From Streptomyces sp. CBMA29 (GTDB lineage Bacteria > Actinomycetota > Actinomycetes > Streptomycetales > Streptomycetaceae), in assembly GCF_014596445.1 (NCBI RefSeq), contig NZ_MECL01000060.1, positions 1 to 59,195 of the forward strand: a stretch of DNA of 59,195 nucleotides, in the 5' to 3' direction. Within the stretch, counting starts at the first letter, position 1. Each line of letters begins with the position of its first letter. Below are positions 51,914 to 59,195 of the stretch, one piece after another. The position numbers were made by a program, and so were the translations under genes. The notes under the pieces are model-generated. The model made no database searches. It had not been told where the DNA came from and saw nothing but the letters and a program-made list of their open reading frames with translations.

Positions 51914-52864
51914 CTAGCGGCGGCGGACGTCCGCCAGCCGCGGGGTGGGCTCGGTGCCGCCGCCGGCCAGCGATTGGCCGCCGCCGGGCAGCGGCTGGGC
52001 GCTGCGCAGGGGCTGGGGCCGCCGGGGTCCCGGCAGGGGCTGGTCGTGGCGCGGACGTCCGGCGGCGATGGCGTCCGCGCCGGTCAGCGGCGCCACGGTG
52101 ATCTGCACGCCGCGGTCGGCGAGCGCCTGGAGTTCGGTACCGGCCCGCTCGTCGCCGCCGGGCGGCTCGTCGGTGACCAGGTGGGTGATGAGGTCGGTGG
52201 GCACGGTCTGGAACATCGTGTCGGCGCCGAGCTTGGTGTGGTCGGCGAGGACGACGACCTCGGCGGCGGACTGCACCAGCGCCCGGTCCACGCTCGCGGA
52301 GAGCATGTTGGACGTGGACAGGCCGCGTTCGGCGGTCAGGCCCGCGCCGGAAAGGAAGGCGCGGGATACCCGCAGGCCCTGGAGGGACTGCTCGGCACCG
52401 CTGCCCACCAGGCCGTAGTTCGACCCGCGCAGCGTGCCGCCGGTCATCACTACCTCGACCCGGTTGGCGTGCGCCAACGCCTGTGCCACCAGCAGGGAGT
52501 TGGTGACCACGGTCAGTCCCGGCACCCGCGCGAGCCGACGGGCCAGCTCCTGCGTGGTGGTCCCCGCGCCGACGACGATGGCCTCGCCCTCGTCCACGAG
52601 ATCGGCGGCGAGTTCGGCGATGGCCGACTTCTCCGCGGTCGCTAGATGGGATTTCTGCGGGAAACCGGACTCCCTGGTGAAGCCACCGGGCAGGACCGCA
52701 CCGCCGTGCCGGCGGTCCAGCAGTCCTTCGGCCTCCAACGCCCGCACGTCCCGGCGCACGGTCACTTCTGAGGTCTGGACGACACGGGCGAGTTCACGGA
52801 GCGAGACCGCCCCGTTCGCCCGCACCATTTCGAGGATCAATTGGCGACGTTCTGCAGCGAACAC
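51914..52864 (-). CDS. DeoR-family transcriptional regulator
   Basis: 316 aa. A DeoR helix-turn-helix (AERRQLILEMVRANGAVSLR, then TSEVTVRRDVRALEAEGLLD) and the DeoR sugar-phosphate-sensing domain (about 75-240) with GAGTTTQELARRL and VVLADHTKLG. The C-terminal 50 residues form a Pro/Gly/Gln-rich tail with LPG repeats, longer than usual. GTG 52864. Target likely a sugar or nucleoside gene; PNP lies 3 kb away, which is suggestive only. Confidence 0.9.
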   Translation of the reverse strand: MFAAERRQLILEMVRANGAVSLRELARVVQTSEVTVRRDVRALEAEGLLDRRHGGAVLPGGFTRESGFPQKSHLATAEKSAIAELAADLVDEGEAIVVGAGTTTQELARRLARVPGLTVVTNSLLVAQALAHANRVEVVMTGGTLRGSNYGLVGSGAEQSLQGLRVSRAFLSGAGLTAERGLSTSNMLSASVDRALVQSAAEVVVLADHTKLGADTMFQTVPTDLITHLVTDEPPGGDERAGTELQALADRGVQITVAPLTGADAIAAGRPRHDQPLPGPRRPQPLRSAQPLPGGGQSLAGGGTEPTPRLADVRRR

Positions 52865-52976
52865 GGAACCGACAGTAACGCCAACGTCCGTCGCCTTTCA
52901 GCACTTTGCACCAGATGACGGAAGTCGTGCACAAAAGAGACCGGCAAGTGCTATACGCCGACCGTGCGTTCGCAAA

Positions 52977-53024
52977 CGGCGCCTTTCCGGATGACGCGAG
53001 CGGCGCCTTTGCGGATGACGCGAG
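52977..53024. repeat. Two 24-bp tandem repeats before lpdA stop
   Basis: cggcgcctttccggatgacg and its neighbour differ by one base (C/G) over 24-bp units, in spacer between the DeoR gene start and the lpdA stop. Confidence 0.75.
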
Positions 53025-53030
53025 GGGCCG

Positions 53031-54488
53031 TCAGCCCAGATCCGCCTCGGCCGCCTTGCGGGTGTGCAACTGCCGTGCCACCTCGGCCACCGAACCGGAC
53101 AGCGACGGGTACACGGTGAAGGCGTTGGCGATCTGCTCGACCGTCAGATTGTTGTCGACGGCGATCGAGATGGGATGGATCAGCTCGCTGGCCTTGGGCG
53201 CCACCACCACTCCCCCGACCACGATGCCCGTGCCGGGACGGCAGAACAGCTTCACGAAGCCGTCCCTGATGCCCTGCATCTTGGCCCGCGGATTGCGCAG
53301 CAGCGGCAGCTTGACGACATTGGCGACGATCCGCTTGTTGTCCACGTCGGCCTGCGTGTAGCCGACGGTGGCGATCTCCGGGTCGGTGAAGACGTTCGAG
53401 GAGACCGTCTTGAGGTTGAGCGGGGCCACCGCGTCGCCGAGGAAGTGGTACATCGCGATCCGGCCCTGCATGGCCGCGACCGACGCGAGCGCGAAGATCC
53501 CGGTCACGTCACCGGCCGCGTACACGCCGGGCGCGCTCGTCCGCGACACCTTGTCGGTCCAGATGTGACCGGAGTCGGTCAGCTTCACACCCGACTCCTC
53601 CAGGCCCATGCCCGAGGTGTTCGGGATCGCGCCGACCGCCATCAGGCAGTGCGTGCCGGTGATCACCCGGCCGTCGGCCAGGGCGACCTCGACCCGGTCG
53701 CCGATGCGTTTGACCGACTGGGCGCGGGAGCGGGCCATGACGTTCATGCCGCGGCGCCGGAAGACGTCCTCCAGTACGGCGGCGGCGTCCGGGTCCTCGC
53801 CGGGCAGCACCCGGTCGCGGGACGACACGAGCGTCACCGTCGAGCCGAGCGCCTGGTACGCGCCCGCGAACTCCGCGCCGGTCACGCCGGAGCCGACCAC
53901 GATCAGTTCCTCGGGCAGCTCGTCCAGGTCGTAGACCTGCGTCCAGTTGAGGATGCGCTCGCCGTCGGGCAGCGCGTCCTCCAGTTCGCGCGGGCGCGCG
54001 CCGGTCGCCACGAGCACCGCGTCGGCGGTCAGCCGCTCGGTCGTGCCGTCCGCGGCCTCGACCACCACGCAGCGGCTGCCGTCGGCGGCGGTCTGACAGC
54101 CGTCGAGCCGCCCCCGCCCGCGCATCACCCGGGCGCCGGCCCGCGTCACGGACGCGGTGATGTCGTGCGACTGCGCGAGCGCCAGGCGCTTCACGCGCCG
54201 GTTGACCTTGCCGAGGTCCACCCCGACGACGCGCGCCGCGCGCTCCAGCGGCGGGGTGTCGTCGGCGACGATGATGCCGAGTTCCTCGTACGACGAATCG
54301 AACGTCGTCATCACCTCGGCGGTGGCGATGAGGGTCTTGGACGGTACGCAGTCGGTCAGCACCGACGCCCCGCCCAGACCGTCGCAGTCCACGACGGTCA
54401 CCTCCGCGCCGAGCTGCGCCGCCACCAGGGCAGCTTCGTAGCCGCCGGGTCCGCCTCCGATGATCACGATCCTTGTCACGTACCCCAT
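53031..54488 (-). CDS. lpdA: NAD(P)H:quinone reductase LpdA (lipoamide-dehydrogenase-like)
   Basis: 485 aa. FAD site GGGPGGYEAALVAAQLGAE (11-29), NAD(P) site VVGSGVTGAEFAG near 200, second FAD motif YAAGDVTG near 320. True dihydrolipoamide dehydrogenases have two redox Cys (CxxxxC); here the first is Ser42 and only Cys47 remains (GGASVLTDCVPSK), and the usual C-terminal His-Glu pair is lost (YPSLSGSV). Both match M. tuberculosis LpdA (Rv3303c), a quinone reductase tied to oxidative-stress survival, by family knowledge. The start is ATG or GTG near 54488. Confidence 0.88.
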   Translation of the reverse strand: MGYVTRIVIIGGGPGGYEAALVAAQLGAEVTVVDCDGLGGASVLTDCVPSKTLIATAEVMTTFDSSYEELGIIVADDTPPLERAARVVGVDLGKVNRRVKRLALAQSHDITASVTRAGARVMRGRGRLDGCQTAADGSRCVVVEAADGTTERLTADAVLVATGARPRELEDALPDGERILNWTQVYDLDELPEELIVVGSGVTGAEFAGAYQALGSTVTLVSSRDRVLPGEDPDAAAVLEDVFRRRGMNVMARSRAQSVKRIGDRVEVALADGRVITGTHCLMAVGAIPNTSGMGLEESGVKLTDSGHIWTDKVSRTSAPGVYAAGDVTGIFALASVAAMQGRIAMYHFLGDAVAPLNLKTVSSNVFTDPEIATVGYTQADVDNKRIVANVVKLPLLRNPRAKMQGIRDGFVKLFCRPGTGIVVGGVVVAPKASELIHPISIAVDNNLTVEQIANAFTVYPSLSGSVAEVARQLHTRKAAEADLG

Positions 54489-54628
54489 TGTCCCGCACGC
54501 GCCAAGTGTTCTCCGCCAGGGGGCACGCTTGTCCGGTCCGGGCGCCGTCGCGCGCCGTCGCCCGCCGTCAGAACACCCCGAAACGGCGTGCGGCCGTCGC
54601 GCCCGCGTGCTCCCGTACTCTCGTGGTC

Positions 54629-55066
54629 ATGTCGCTCTACGCCGCCTACGCCAGCAACCTCGACGCGCGGCTGATGATCCGCCGCGCCCCGCACTCCCCC
54701 CTGCGCGGCACCGGCTGGCTCGACGGCTGGCGGCTCACCTTCGGCGGCGAACAGATGGGGTGGGAGGGCGCGCTGGCCACTCTCGTGGAGGACCAGGACA
54801 GCCAGGTTTTCGTCGGCCTCTACGACATCGCGCCCGTTGACGAGGAGTCGCTCGATCGCTGGGAGGGCGTGCCGCTGGGCCTCTACCGGCGCACCACCGT
54901 GCGCGTTCACACGCTCGACGGGGAGGTCGCGTCCTGGCTCTACGTTCTCAACGACTACGAGGGCGGGCTGCCGTCCGCTCGCTATCTCGGCGAGGTGGCC
55001 GACGCCGCCGAGTCTGCTGGCGCTCCCCACGACTACGTCATGTCCTTGCGCAAGAGGCCCTGCTAG
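54629..55066 (+). CDS. Gamma-glutamylcyclotransferase-like protein
   Basis: 145 aa. It has the GGCT/AIG2 pattern: LYAAYASNLDARLMIRRAPH at the start (substrate-anion loop), FGGEQMGWEGALATLVED, and DEESLDRWEGVPLGLYRRTT with the probable catalytic Glu. Such enzymes cleave gamma-glutamyl groups, but bacterial members are mostly untested. ATG 54629 is chosen: no ribosome-binding site, but TACTCT ends 7 nt before it, the signature of a leaderless mRNA. Foldback cassette B begins 18 bp after the stop. Confidence 0.85.
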   Translation: MSLYAAYASNLDARLMIRRAPHSPLRGTGWLDGWRLTFGGEQMGWEGALATLVEDQDSQVFVGLYDIAPVDEESLDRWEGVPLGLYRRTTVRVHTLDGEVASWLYVLNDYEGGLPSARYLGEVADAAESAGAPHDYVMSLRKRPC

Positions 55067-55084
55067 CGCCTGCGGCGCCTTGTC

Positions 55085-55278
55085 TTTCCCCGCCCGCCCA
55101 CCCGTGCGGGTGCTTTCTCCGTCTGCGGGTGCCGCTTGTGCCTGGTCGGTCCCGGCCCGGGGTACCTCCTCGAAATCCGTAACACCTGGCCCCGCGAATC
55201 CGGCGACGTTCCTGTCAACGTATTTCTGCGGGGGCACCCCGCCCCGTCCCCTCCGGGCCCGTCGGCGTCCGCCTGTCC
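55085..55278 (+). repeat. Cassette B left arm
   Basis: 194 bp. The GGTACC anchor (55161-55166) is 76 bp from the outer end, as in cassette A. It is nearly identical to the A left arm, for example in GTAACACCTGGCCC and CAACGTATTTCTGCGG. Confidence 0.85.
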
Positions 55279-55778
55279 GGTGGGGGTGGCGGAGGGGGGT
55301 GGGTGGGGACCGGGCCCTGCGCCACCCGGCCGTCCAGCCGGGGTAGGCGGGAGGGGGGGGGGTGGGTGGGTTTGGGTACGTCGGCGTCCGCCTGTCCATG
55401 TGGGGGGCGGATGGGGGCCGGGCCCTGCGCCACCCGGCCGTCCAACCGGGGCCGCCGGGAGGCAGGCTCGGGCACCTCGGCGTCCGACGGTCCGGTGGGG
55501 GGCGGCCGGGAGAGGGTGGGCCAGCGTACGTCGGCGCCCGACTGCCGGTGGGGGTGGGCGGGCTCGGGCACCTCGGCGTCCGGCTGCCGGTGGGGGGGCG
55601 GCCGGGAGGGGGGTGGGCCAGCCCGTACGTCGGCGTCCGCTGGGTGGGCTCGGGCACCGGGTGGGCGGAGGATGCTCGGGGCGCACTCGCGGTCTTTGAC
55701 ACCCTCCCCGGCCATCTACGGACAGGCGGACGCCGACGTACCCAAACCCACCCACCCCCCACCTCGGCAACCCCCACC

Positions 55779-55971
55779 GGACAGGCGGACGCCGATGGAC
55801 CGGAGGGGACGGGGCGGGGTGCCCCCGCAGAAATGCGGTGACAGGAAGGGTGCCGAATCAGCAAAGGGCAGGCAGCCGCATTTCGAGGAGGTACCCCGGA
55901 CCGGGACCGACCAGGCACAAGCGGCACCCGCAGACGAACAACACACCCGCACGGGCGGGCGGGCGGGAAAA
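55779..55971 (-). repeat. Cassette B right arm (inverted, most diverged)
   Basis: 193 bp, one base shorter than the other arms. The segment that reads GTAACACCTGG elsewhere is replaced (55856-55880), while the flanking blocks around GGTACC (55890-55895) and GCATTTCTGCGG are kept. Confidence 0.8.
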
Positions 55972-56019
55972 AGGGGGCCCCCATCGGGGGAGCCGTCCTT
56001 CGTAAGCCCAGGGCACCGT

Positions 56020-56049
56020 CTACGCGCGTAGGCCGAGACAGGTTACCCT
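56020..56049 (+). promoter_or_regulatory. Operator-like palindrome and -10 box of the PNP gene
   Basis: CTACGCGCGTAG (56020-56031) is a perfect 12-bp palindrome at the -35 position of TACCCT (56044-56049), which ends 7 nt before the GTG start at 56057. Confidence 0.55.
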
Positions 56050-56056
56050 CATGCGC

Positions 56057-56866
56057 GTGAACGCTTCTGTGAATGCCGACCCCTACGCCGCGGCCGACGC
56101 CGCCGCCGCCCGCCTGCGCGAGCTGACCGGCGCCGAGACCCACGACGTCGCCCTGGTGATGGGCTCGGGCTGGGTGCCCGCGGCCGACGAGCTGGGCGTG
56201 GCGGACTGTGAGCTGTCGATCACCGACCTGCCGGGCTTCCCGGCCCCGGCGGTGGAGGGCCACTCGGGCAAACTCCGCTCCGTGCGGATCGGCGGAGTCC
56301 GCGCCCTGGTCTTCCTGGGCCGTACGCATCTGTACGAGGGCCGCGGCGTCTCCAGCGTCGTGCACGGAGTGCGCACGGCGGTGGCGGCCGGCTGCAAGAC
56401 GGTCGTGCTCACCAACGGCTGCGGCGGCCTGCGCCCCGGTTACCTGCCGGGCCAGCCGGTGCTGATCAGCGACCACATCAACATGACGGCGACCTCGCCG
56501 ATAGTGGGCGCGAATTTCGTCGACCTCACCGACCTGTACGCGCCGCGGCTGCGGACGCTGTGCCGGGAGATCGACCCGACCCTGGAGGAGGGCGTCTACG
56601 TCCAGCTTCCCGGGCCGCACTACGAGACCCCGGCGGAGATCGGGATGGTACGGGCGATCGGCGGCGACCTGGTCGGGATGTCGACCACGCTGGAGGCCAT
56701 CGCGGCCCGCGAGGCCGGCGCCGAGGTGCTGGGCATCTCGCTGGTCACGAACCTGGCCGCGGGCATGACGGGCGCGCCGCTCAACCACGAGGAAGTGCTG
56801 GAGGCGGGCCGCGAGTCCGCGACCCGGATGGGTTCGCTGCTCGGGCGCGTCCTCGGTCGCCTGTAG
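56057..56866 (+). CDS. Purine-nucleoside phosphorylase (trimeric type)
   Basis: 269 aa. It splits purine nucleosides with phosphate. Phosphate loop VMGSGW near 35, then [24 protein letters not shown] near 90, [11 protein letters not shown] near 117 and [15 protein letters not shown] near 190 are PNP-I motifs of the trimeric class. GTG 56057 is preferred to ATG 56051, because a -10 box ends exactly 7 nt before it and there is no ribosome-binding site. It is followed by a phosphohexomutase, which could take the sugar phosphate (deoB-like role). Confidence 0.93.
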   Translation: MNASVNADPYAAADAAAARLRELTGAETHDVALVMGSGWVPAADELGVADCELSITDLPGFPAPAVEGHSGKLRSVRIGGVRALVFLGRTHLYEGRGVSSVVHGVRTAVAAGCKTVVLTNGCGGLRPGYLPGQPVLISDHINMTATSPIVGANFVDLTDLYAPRLRTLCREIDPTLEEGVYVQLPGPHYETPAEIGMVRAIGGDLVGMSTTLEAIAAREAGAEVLGISLVTNLAAGMTGAPLNHEEVLEAGRESATRMGSLLGRVLGRL

Positions 56867-57022
56867 GCACGGGGAGCCCGCGGGCGCGTAAAGCCGGGTG
56901 GACGGGCGGGGCAGTACGTAAAACTGACCCTGCCGGTGAAGACCGGCCCTGCCGCCCCGCGCGGCGGCATCGGCTGGAGGGGCGGGCCCGCGCGGCCCGG
57001 ACCCACGTGGAACGGAGAGCGC

Positions 57023-58738
57023 ATGGCGGGCGGAAACGGCGGGCGTGAGCTGGTGGAGCGCGCGCGCCAGTGGCTGGCGGAGGACCCGGACCCGGACACC
57101 CGTCAGGAGCTGGCGGGCGTCCTGGAGGCCGCGCAGGCGGGCCCGGCCGACCCGCGCGGCGCGCAGGCGCTCGCGGATCTGGCGGACCGTTTCAGCGGCA
57201 CGCTCCAGTTCGGCACCGCGGGCCTGCGCGGCGAGCTGGGCGCCGGGCCGATGCGGATGAACCGCGCGGTGGTGATCAGGGCCGCCGCGGGCCTGGCCGC
57301 GTATCTCGGGGAGCGCGTCGAGGACGGCCTGGTCGTGGTCGGCTACGACGCCCGGCACAAGTCGTACGACTTCGCGCGCGACACGGTGGCCGTGATGGTG
57401 GGCGCCGGGCTGCGTGCCGCGCTGCTGCCCTCGCCGCTGCCGACGCCCGTACTGGCCTACGCCATCAGGCACTTGGGCGCCGCGGCCGGAGTGATGGTGA
57501 CCGCGAGCCACAATCCGCCGCAGGACAACGGCTACAAGGTCTATCTGGGCGACGGTTCGCAGATCGTGCCCCCGGCCGACGCGGAGATCGCCGAACGGAT
57601 CGCCGCGGTGCGCGCGTTGGCCGATGTGCCGCTGGCGGCGGGCGGTTGGCGGGTGCTCGGCCCCGACGTGGTGGAGGCGTATCTGACCCGCGCGGCGGGC
57701 GTGGTCGCCGAGGGCGGCGCGCGCGAGGTGTCCGTGGTCTACACGCCGATGCACGGGGTAGGGCTGCGGACGCTGATGGCGGCCTTCTCCCGCGCCGGTT
57801 TCCCCGCGCCGACGCCCGTGTCGGAACAGGCCGAGCCCGACCCGGACTTCCCCACCGTGGCCTTCCCGAACCCGGAGGAACCGGGGGCGATGGACCTGGC
57901 CTTCAAGTGCGCCCAGTCCGTCGGCCCCGACGTCGTGATCGCCAACGACCCGGACGCCGACCGCTGCGCCGTCGCCGTACCCGACCGCGACTCCCCCGCG
58001 GGCTGGCGGACGCTGCGCGGCGACGAGTTGGGCGCGCTGCTCGCGGTGCACCTGGTGCGTACGGGCGCGGCGGTGGCCGGGCGCGACACGTTGGCGGCGA
58101 GCATCGTCTCGTCGTCGCTGCTGTCGCGGATCGCGGCGGGCGCGGGCCTGGCGTACCGGGACACGCTGACCGGCTTCAAGTGGATCGCCCGCGTCGAGGG
58201 CCTGCGGTACGGGTACGAGGAGGCGCTGGGCTACTGCGTCGATCCGGAGGGCGTACGCGACAAGGACGGCATCACGGCGGCGCTGCTGATCGCCGAACTG
58301 GCCGCGACCCTCAAGCAGCACTCCCGCACGCTCACCGACCTGCTGGACGACATCGCGCTCGACCACGGTCTGCACGCCACCGACCAGCTCTCGGCGCGGG
58401 TCGCCGACCTCTCGCTGATCGCGGACGCGATGGCCCGGCTGCGCGATCGGCCGCCGGCCGCGCTCGCGGGCCTCGCGGTGACGTCGGCGGACGATCTGGC
58501 CGAGGGCAGCGAGCAGTTGCCGCCGACGGACGGGCTGCGCTACCGCCTCGCGGGCGCCGGGGCCGTCGAGTCGGCGCGGGTGGTCGTCCGGCCGAGCGGT
58601 ACCGAGCCGAAGCTGAAGTGCTACCTCGAAGTCGTGGTGCCGGTCGCCTCGGCCGCCGGTCTGGGCGCGGCGCGGCGTACGGCCGACGAGGTGATGGCCG
58701 CGCTGAAGGCGGATGTGGCGTCGGCGGCCGGGATTTGA
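57023..58738 (+). CDS. Phosphohexomutase/phosphopentomutase (PMM/PGM family)
   Basis: 571 aa in four domains. Phosphoserine loop VTASHNPPQDNGYKVY (Ser162), metal loop NDPDADRCAV near 309-314, sugar-binding GYEEALGYC near 410, phosphate-binding VRPSGTEPKLKCY near 535. The N-terminus (about 60 residues) is an extra helical part common to actinobacterial PMMs. It could be phosphomannomutase, phosphoglucomutase or phosphopentomutase; linkage with PNP hints at the last. ATG 57023 follows GGAGAG. Confidence 0.92.
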   Translation: MAGGNGGRELVERARQWLAEDPDPDTRQELAGVLEAAQAGPADPRGAQALADLADRFSGTLQFGTAGLRGELGAGPMRMNRAVVIRAAAGLAAYLGERVEDGLVVVGYDARHKSYDFARDTVAVMVGAGLRAALLPSPLPTPVLAYAIRHLGAAAGVMVTASHNPPQDNGYKVYLGDGSQIVPPADAEIAERIAAVRALADVPLAAGGWRVLGPDVVEAYLTRAAGVVAEGGAREVSVVYTPMHGVGLRTLMAAFSRAGFPAPTPVSEQAEPDPDFPTVAFPNPEEPGAMDLAFKCAQSVGPDVVIANDPDADRCAVAVPDRDSPAGWRTLRGDELGALLAVHLVRTGAAVAGRDTLAASIVSSSLLSRIAAGAGLAYRDTLTGFKWIARVEGLRYGYEEALGYCVDPEGVRDKDGITAALLIAELAATLKQHSRTLTDLLDDIALDHGLHATDQLSARVADLSLIADAMARLRDRPPAALAGLAVTSADDLAEGSEQLPPTDGLRYRLAGAGAVESARVVVRPSGTEPKLKCYLEVVVPVASAAGLGAARRTADEVMAALKADVASAAGI

Positions 58739-58771
58739 CGGCACGTCATATCACTGGTGGGTCAGGCCCGT

Positions 58772-59195
58772 TCAGTCGCGGGTCAGATAGCTGAAGCCGG
58801 TGTCCGGGCCCACGCAGGTCTGGAGGGTGAGGTCCCCCCAGTAGAGGCCGTTGTCGGGGCCGCCTCTGCCGGGGGTGATGTAGGTGGCGTAGACGTGGAA
58901 GGACAGGGTGCCCTTCGGGGTGTCCAGGGTGACGCGGGCGCCGACCGGCAGCGGGGCGAGCTTGTCGTAGCCGCAGTAGTCGTGGCCGACGATGACGGAG
59001 GTCCGCATCTCGTAGCCGTCGGAGAGCGCCGGGTCGGGTCCCGCGAACAGTACGGCCGCCTCGCACGCGTCGATGGTCGCCTGGTCGCCGCGCACGACGG
59101 GCCGCGACCAGTCGCCGATCCGCAACACCGTGGTGCCGGGCGGGTATGGGCGGCCGGCGGCGGCCTTCCTCGGCGCGACGGGCGCGGCGGGCGCG
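58772..59195 (-). CDS. Sortase-like protein (N-terminus cut by window)
   Basis: At least 140 residues, reading leftward from the window end. Near the C-terminus, SVIVGHDYCGYDKLAPLPVG and LTLQTCVGPDTGFSYLTRD place a His after VIVG and a Cys in TLQTC, as the catalytic His and Cys of sortases (TLxTC); an Arg is present in YLTRD. Upstream is a Pro/Ala/Lys-rich linker. The domain is shorter than class E/F sortases I know and the conserved Arg position is not certain. If a sortase, it could act on the LADTG protein in this window, but that link is inference. Confidence 0.5.
   Translation of the reverse strand, partial: APAAPVAPRKAAAGRPYPPGTTVLRIGDWSRPVVRGDQATIDACEAAVLFAGPDPALSDGYEMRTSVIVGHDYCGYDKLAPLPVGARVTLDTPKGTLSFHVYATYITPGRGGPDNGLYWGDLTLQTCVGPDTGFSYLTRD

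Larger units (their letters stand above)
55085..55971. repeat. Foldback repeat cassette B (GGCT-like/PNP gap)
   Basis: 887 bp filling nearly all of the 990 bp between the GGCT-like gene and the PNP gene. It has the same plan as cassette A: inverted arms (55085-55278, 194 bp; 55779-55971, 193 bp) around 500 bp made of units with the GTCGGCGTCCGCCTGTCC-like core, about six in plus orientation then two inverted. The interior sequence differs from cassette A in unit order, but the arms are near-copies. Both cassettes stand between two plus-strand genes. 55972-56019 is ordinary spacer. Confidence 0.85.

Noticed and set aside
54476..58744. A 1422-codon open frame on the minus strand across lpdA's upstream region, cassette B, PNP and the mutase.
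   Set aside because: It is antisense to well-supported genes and its composition (Arg/Gly/Pro/His) is that of a shadow frame in high-GC DNA.
1..59195. CRISPR array, tRNA/rRNA genes, phage att site, replication origin.
   Set aside because: No spaced identical repeats, no TPsiC-type or rRNA-like sequence, no integrase next to a tRNA, no DnaA-box cluster was recognised by eye; a scan with dedicated tools was not possible.

Overview
The window reads as a Streptomyces (or close relative) chromosome. GC is very high with almost all third codon positions G or C, GTG and TTG starts are common, and hallmark genes are present: mca for mycothiol, an acyl-CoA carboxylase with an epsilon subunit, a LAxTG-type surface protein, and rare TTA codons. 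From memory, the run from phosphomannomutase/PNP through lpdA, accA2, maf, accE/pccB, birA, cya, the GGDEF protein and hutH to metB, ilvA, greA and mca resembles the SCO49xx core region of S. coelicolor. No tRNA, rRNA, CRISPR array or intact transposase was seen. Both window ends cut a gene.

Layout. 1-8.2 kb: a CoxG-like gene diverges from a six-gene operon (dihydroxyphthalate-decarboxylase-like protein, amidohydrolase, two near-duplicate lipoprotein binding proteins, fused permease, ATPase) across a mirror-image pair of promoters and TTGTCCGACAA operators. 8.3-13.3 kb: a PIG-V-like membrane mannosyltransferase, a probable gene remnant, and a large STAND/TPR regulator with a TTA codon. 13.3-22.7 kb: mca, a DUF4307 protein, greA, an ABC-2 exporter, ilvA, a MarR/sigma-like/membrane trio, metB and a PadR regulator. 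22.8-27.5 kb: SnoaL-like, VWA and STAS proteins and an ECF sigma factor set among three Asp23-domain proteins. 27.8-32.6 kb: xylA and xylB divergent, then xylR. 32.6-43.6 kb: L,D-transpeptidase, a small sortase-substrate candidate, hutH, GGDEF cyclase, enoyl-CoA hydratase, GntR/ABC operon, adenylate cyclase, birA. 43.7-49.4 kb: acyl-CoA carboxylase beta and epsilon subunits, a tiny membrane protein, maf, a 4-TM protein, and the biotinylated alpha subunit. 49.6-59.2 kb: MFS/TetR pair, DeoR regulator, lpdA, a GGCT-like protein, PNP, phosphohexomutase, and a partial sortase-like gene.

Functional links. BirA supplies biotin to AccA2, which works with PccB and AccE to make methylmalonyl-/malonyl-CoA. 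XylA, XylB and XylR form the xylose module. The GGDEF protein and adenylate cyclase put two second-messenger enzymes within 6 kb.

The most unusual structure is a pair of large foldback repeat cassettes, one between xylB and xylR and one between the GGCT-like gene and PNP. Each has ~194-bp inverted arms flanking 440-500 bp of smaller inverted GC-rich units. All four arms are close copies of one sequence although the loci lie 24 kb apart. They do not look like genes and no transposase is present.
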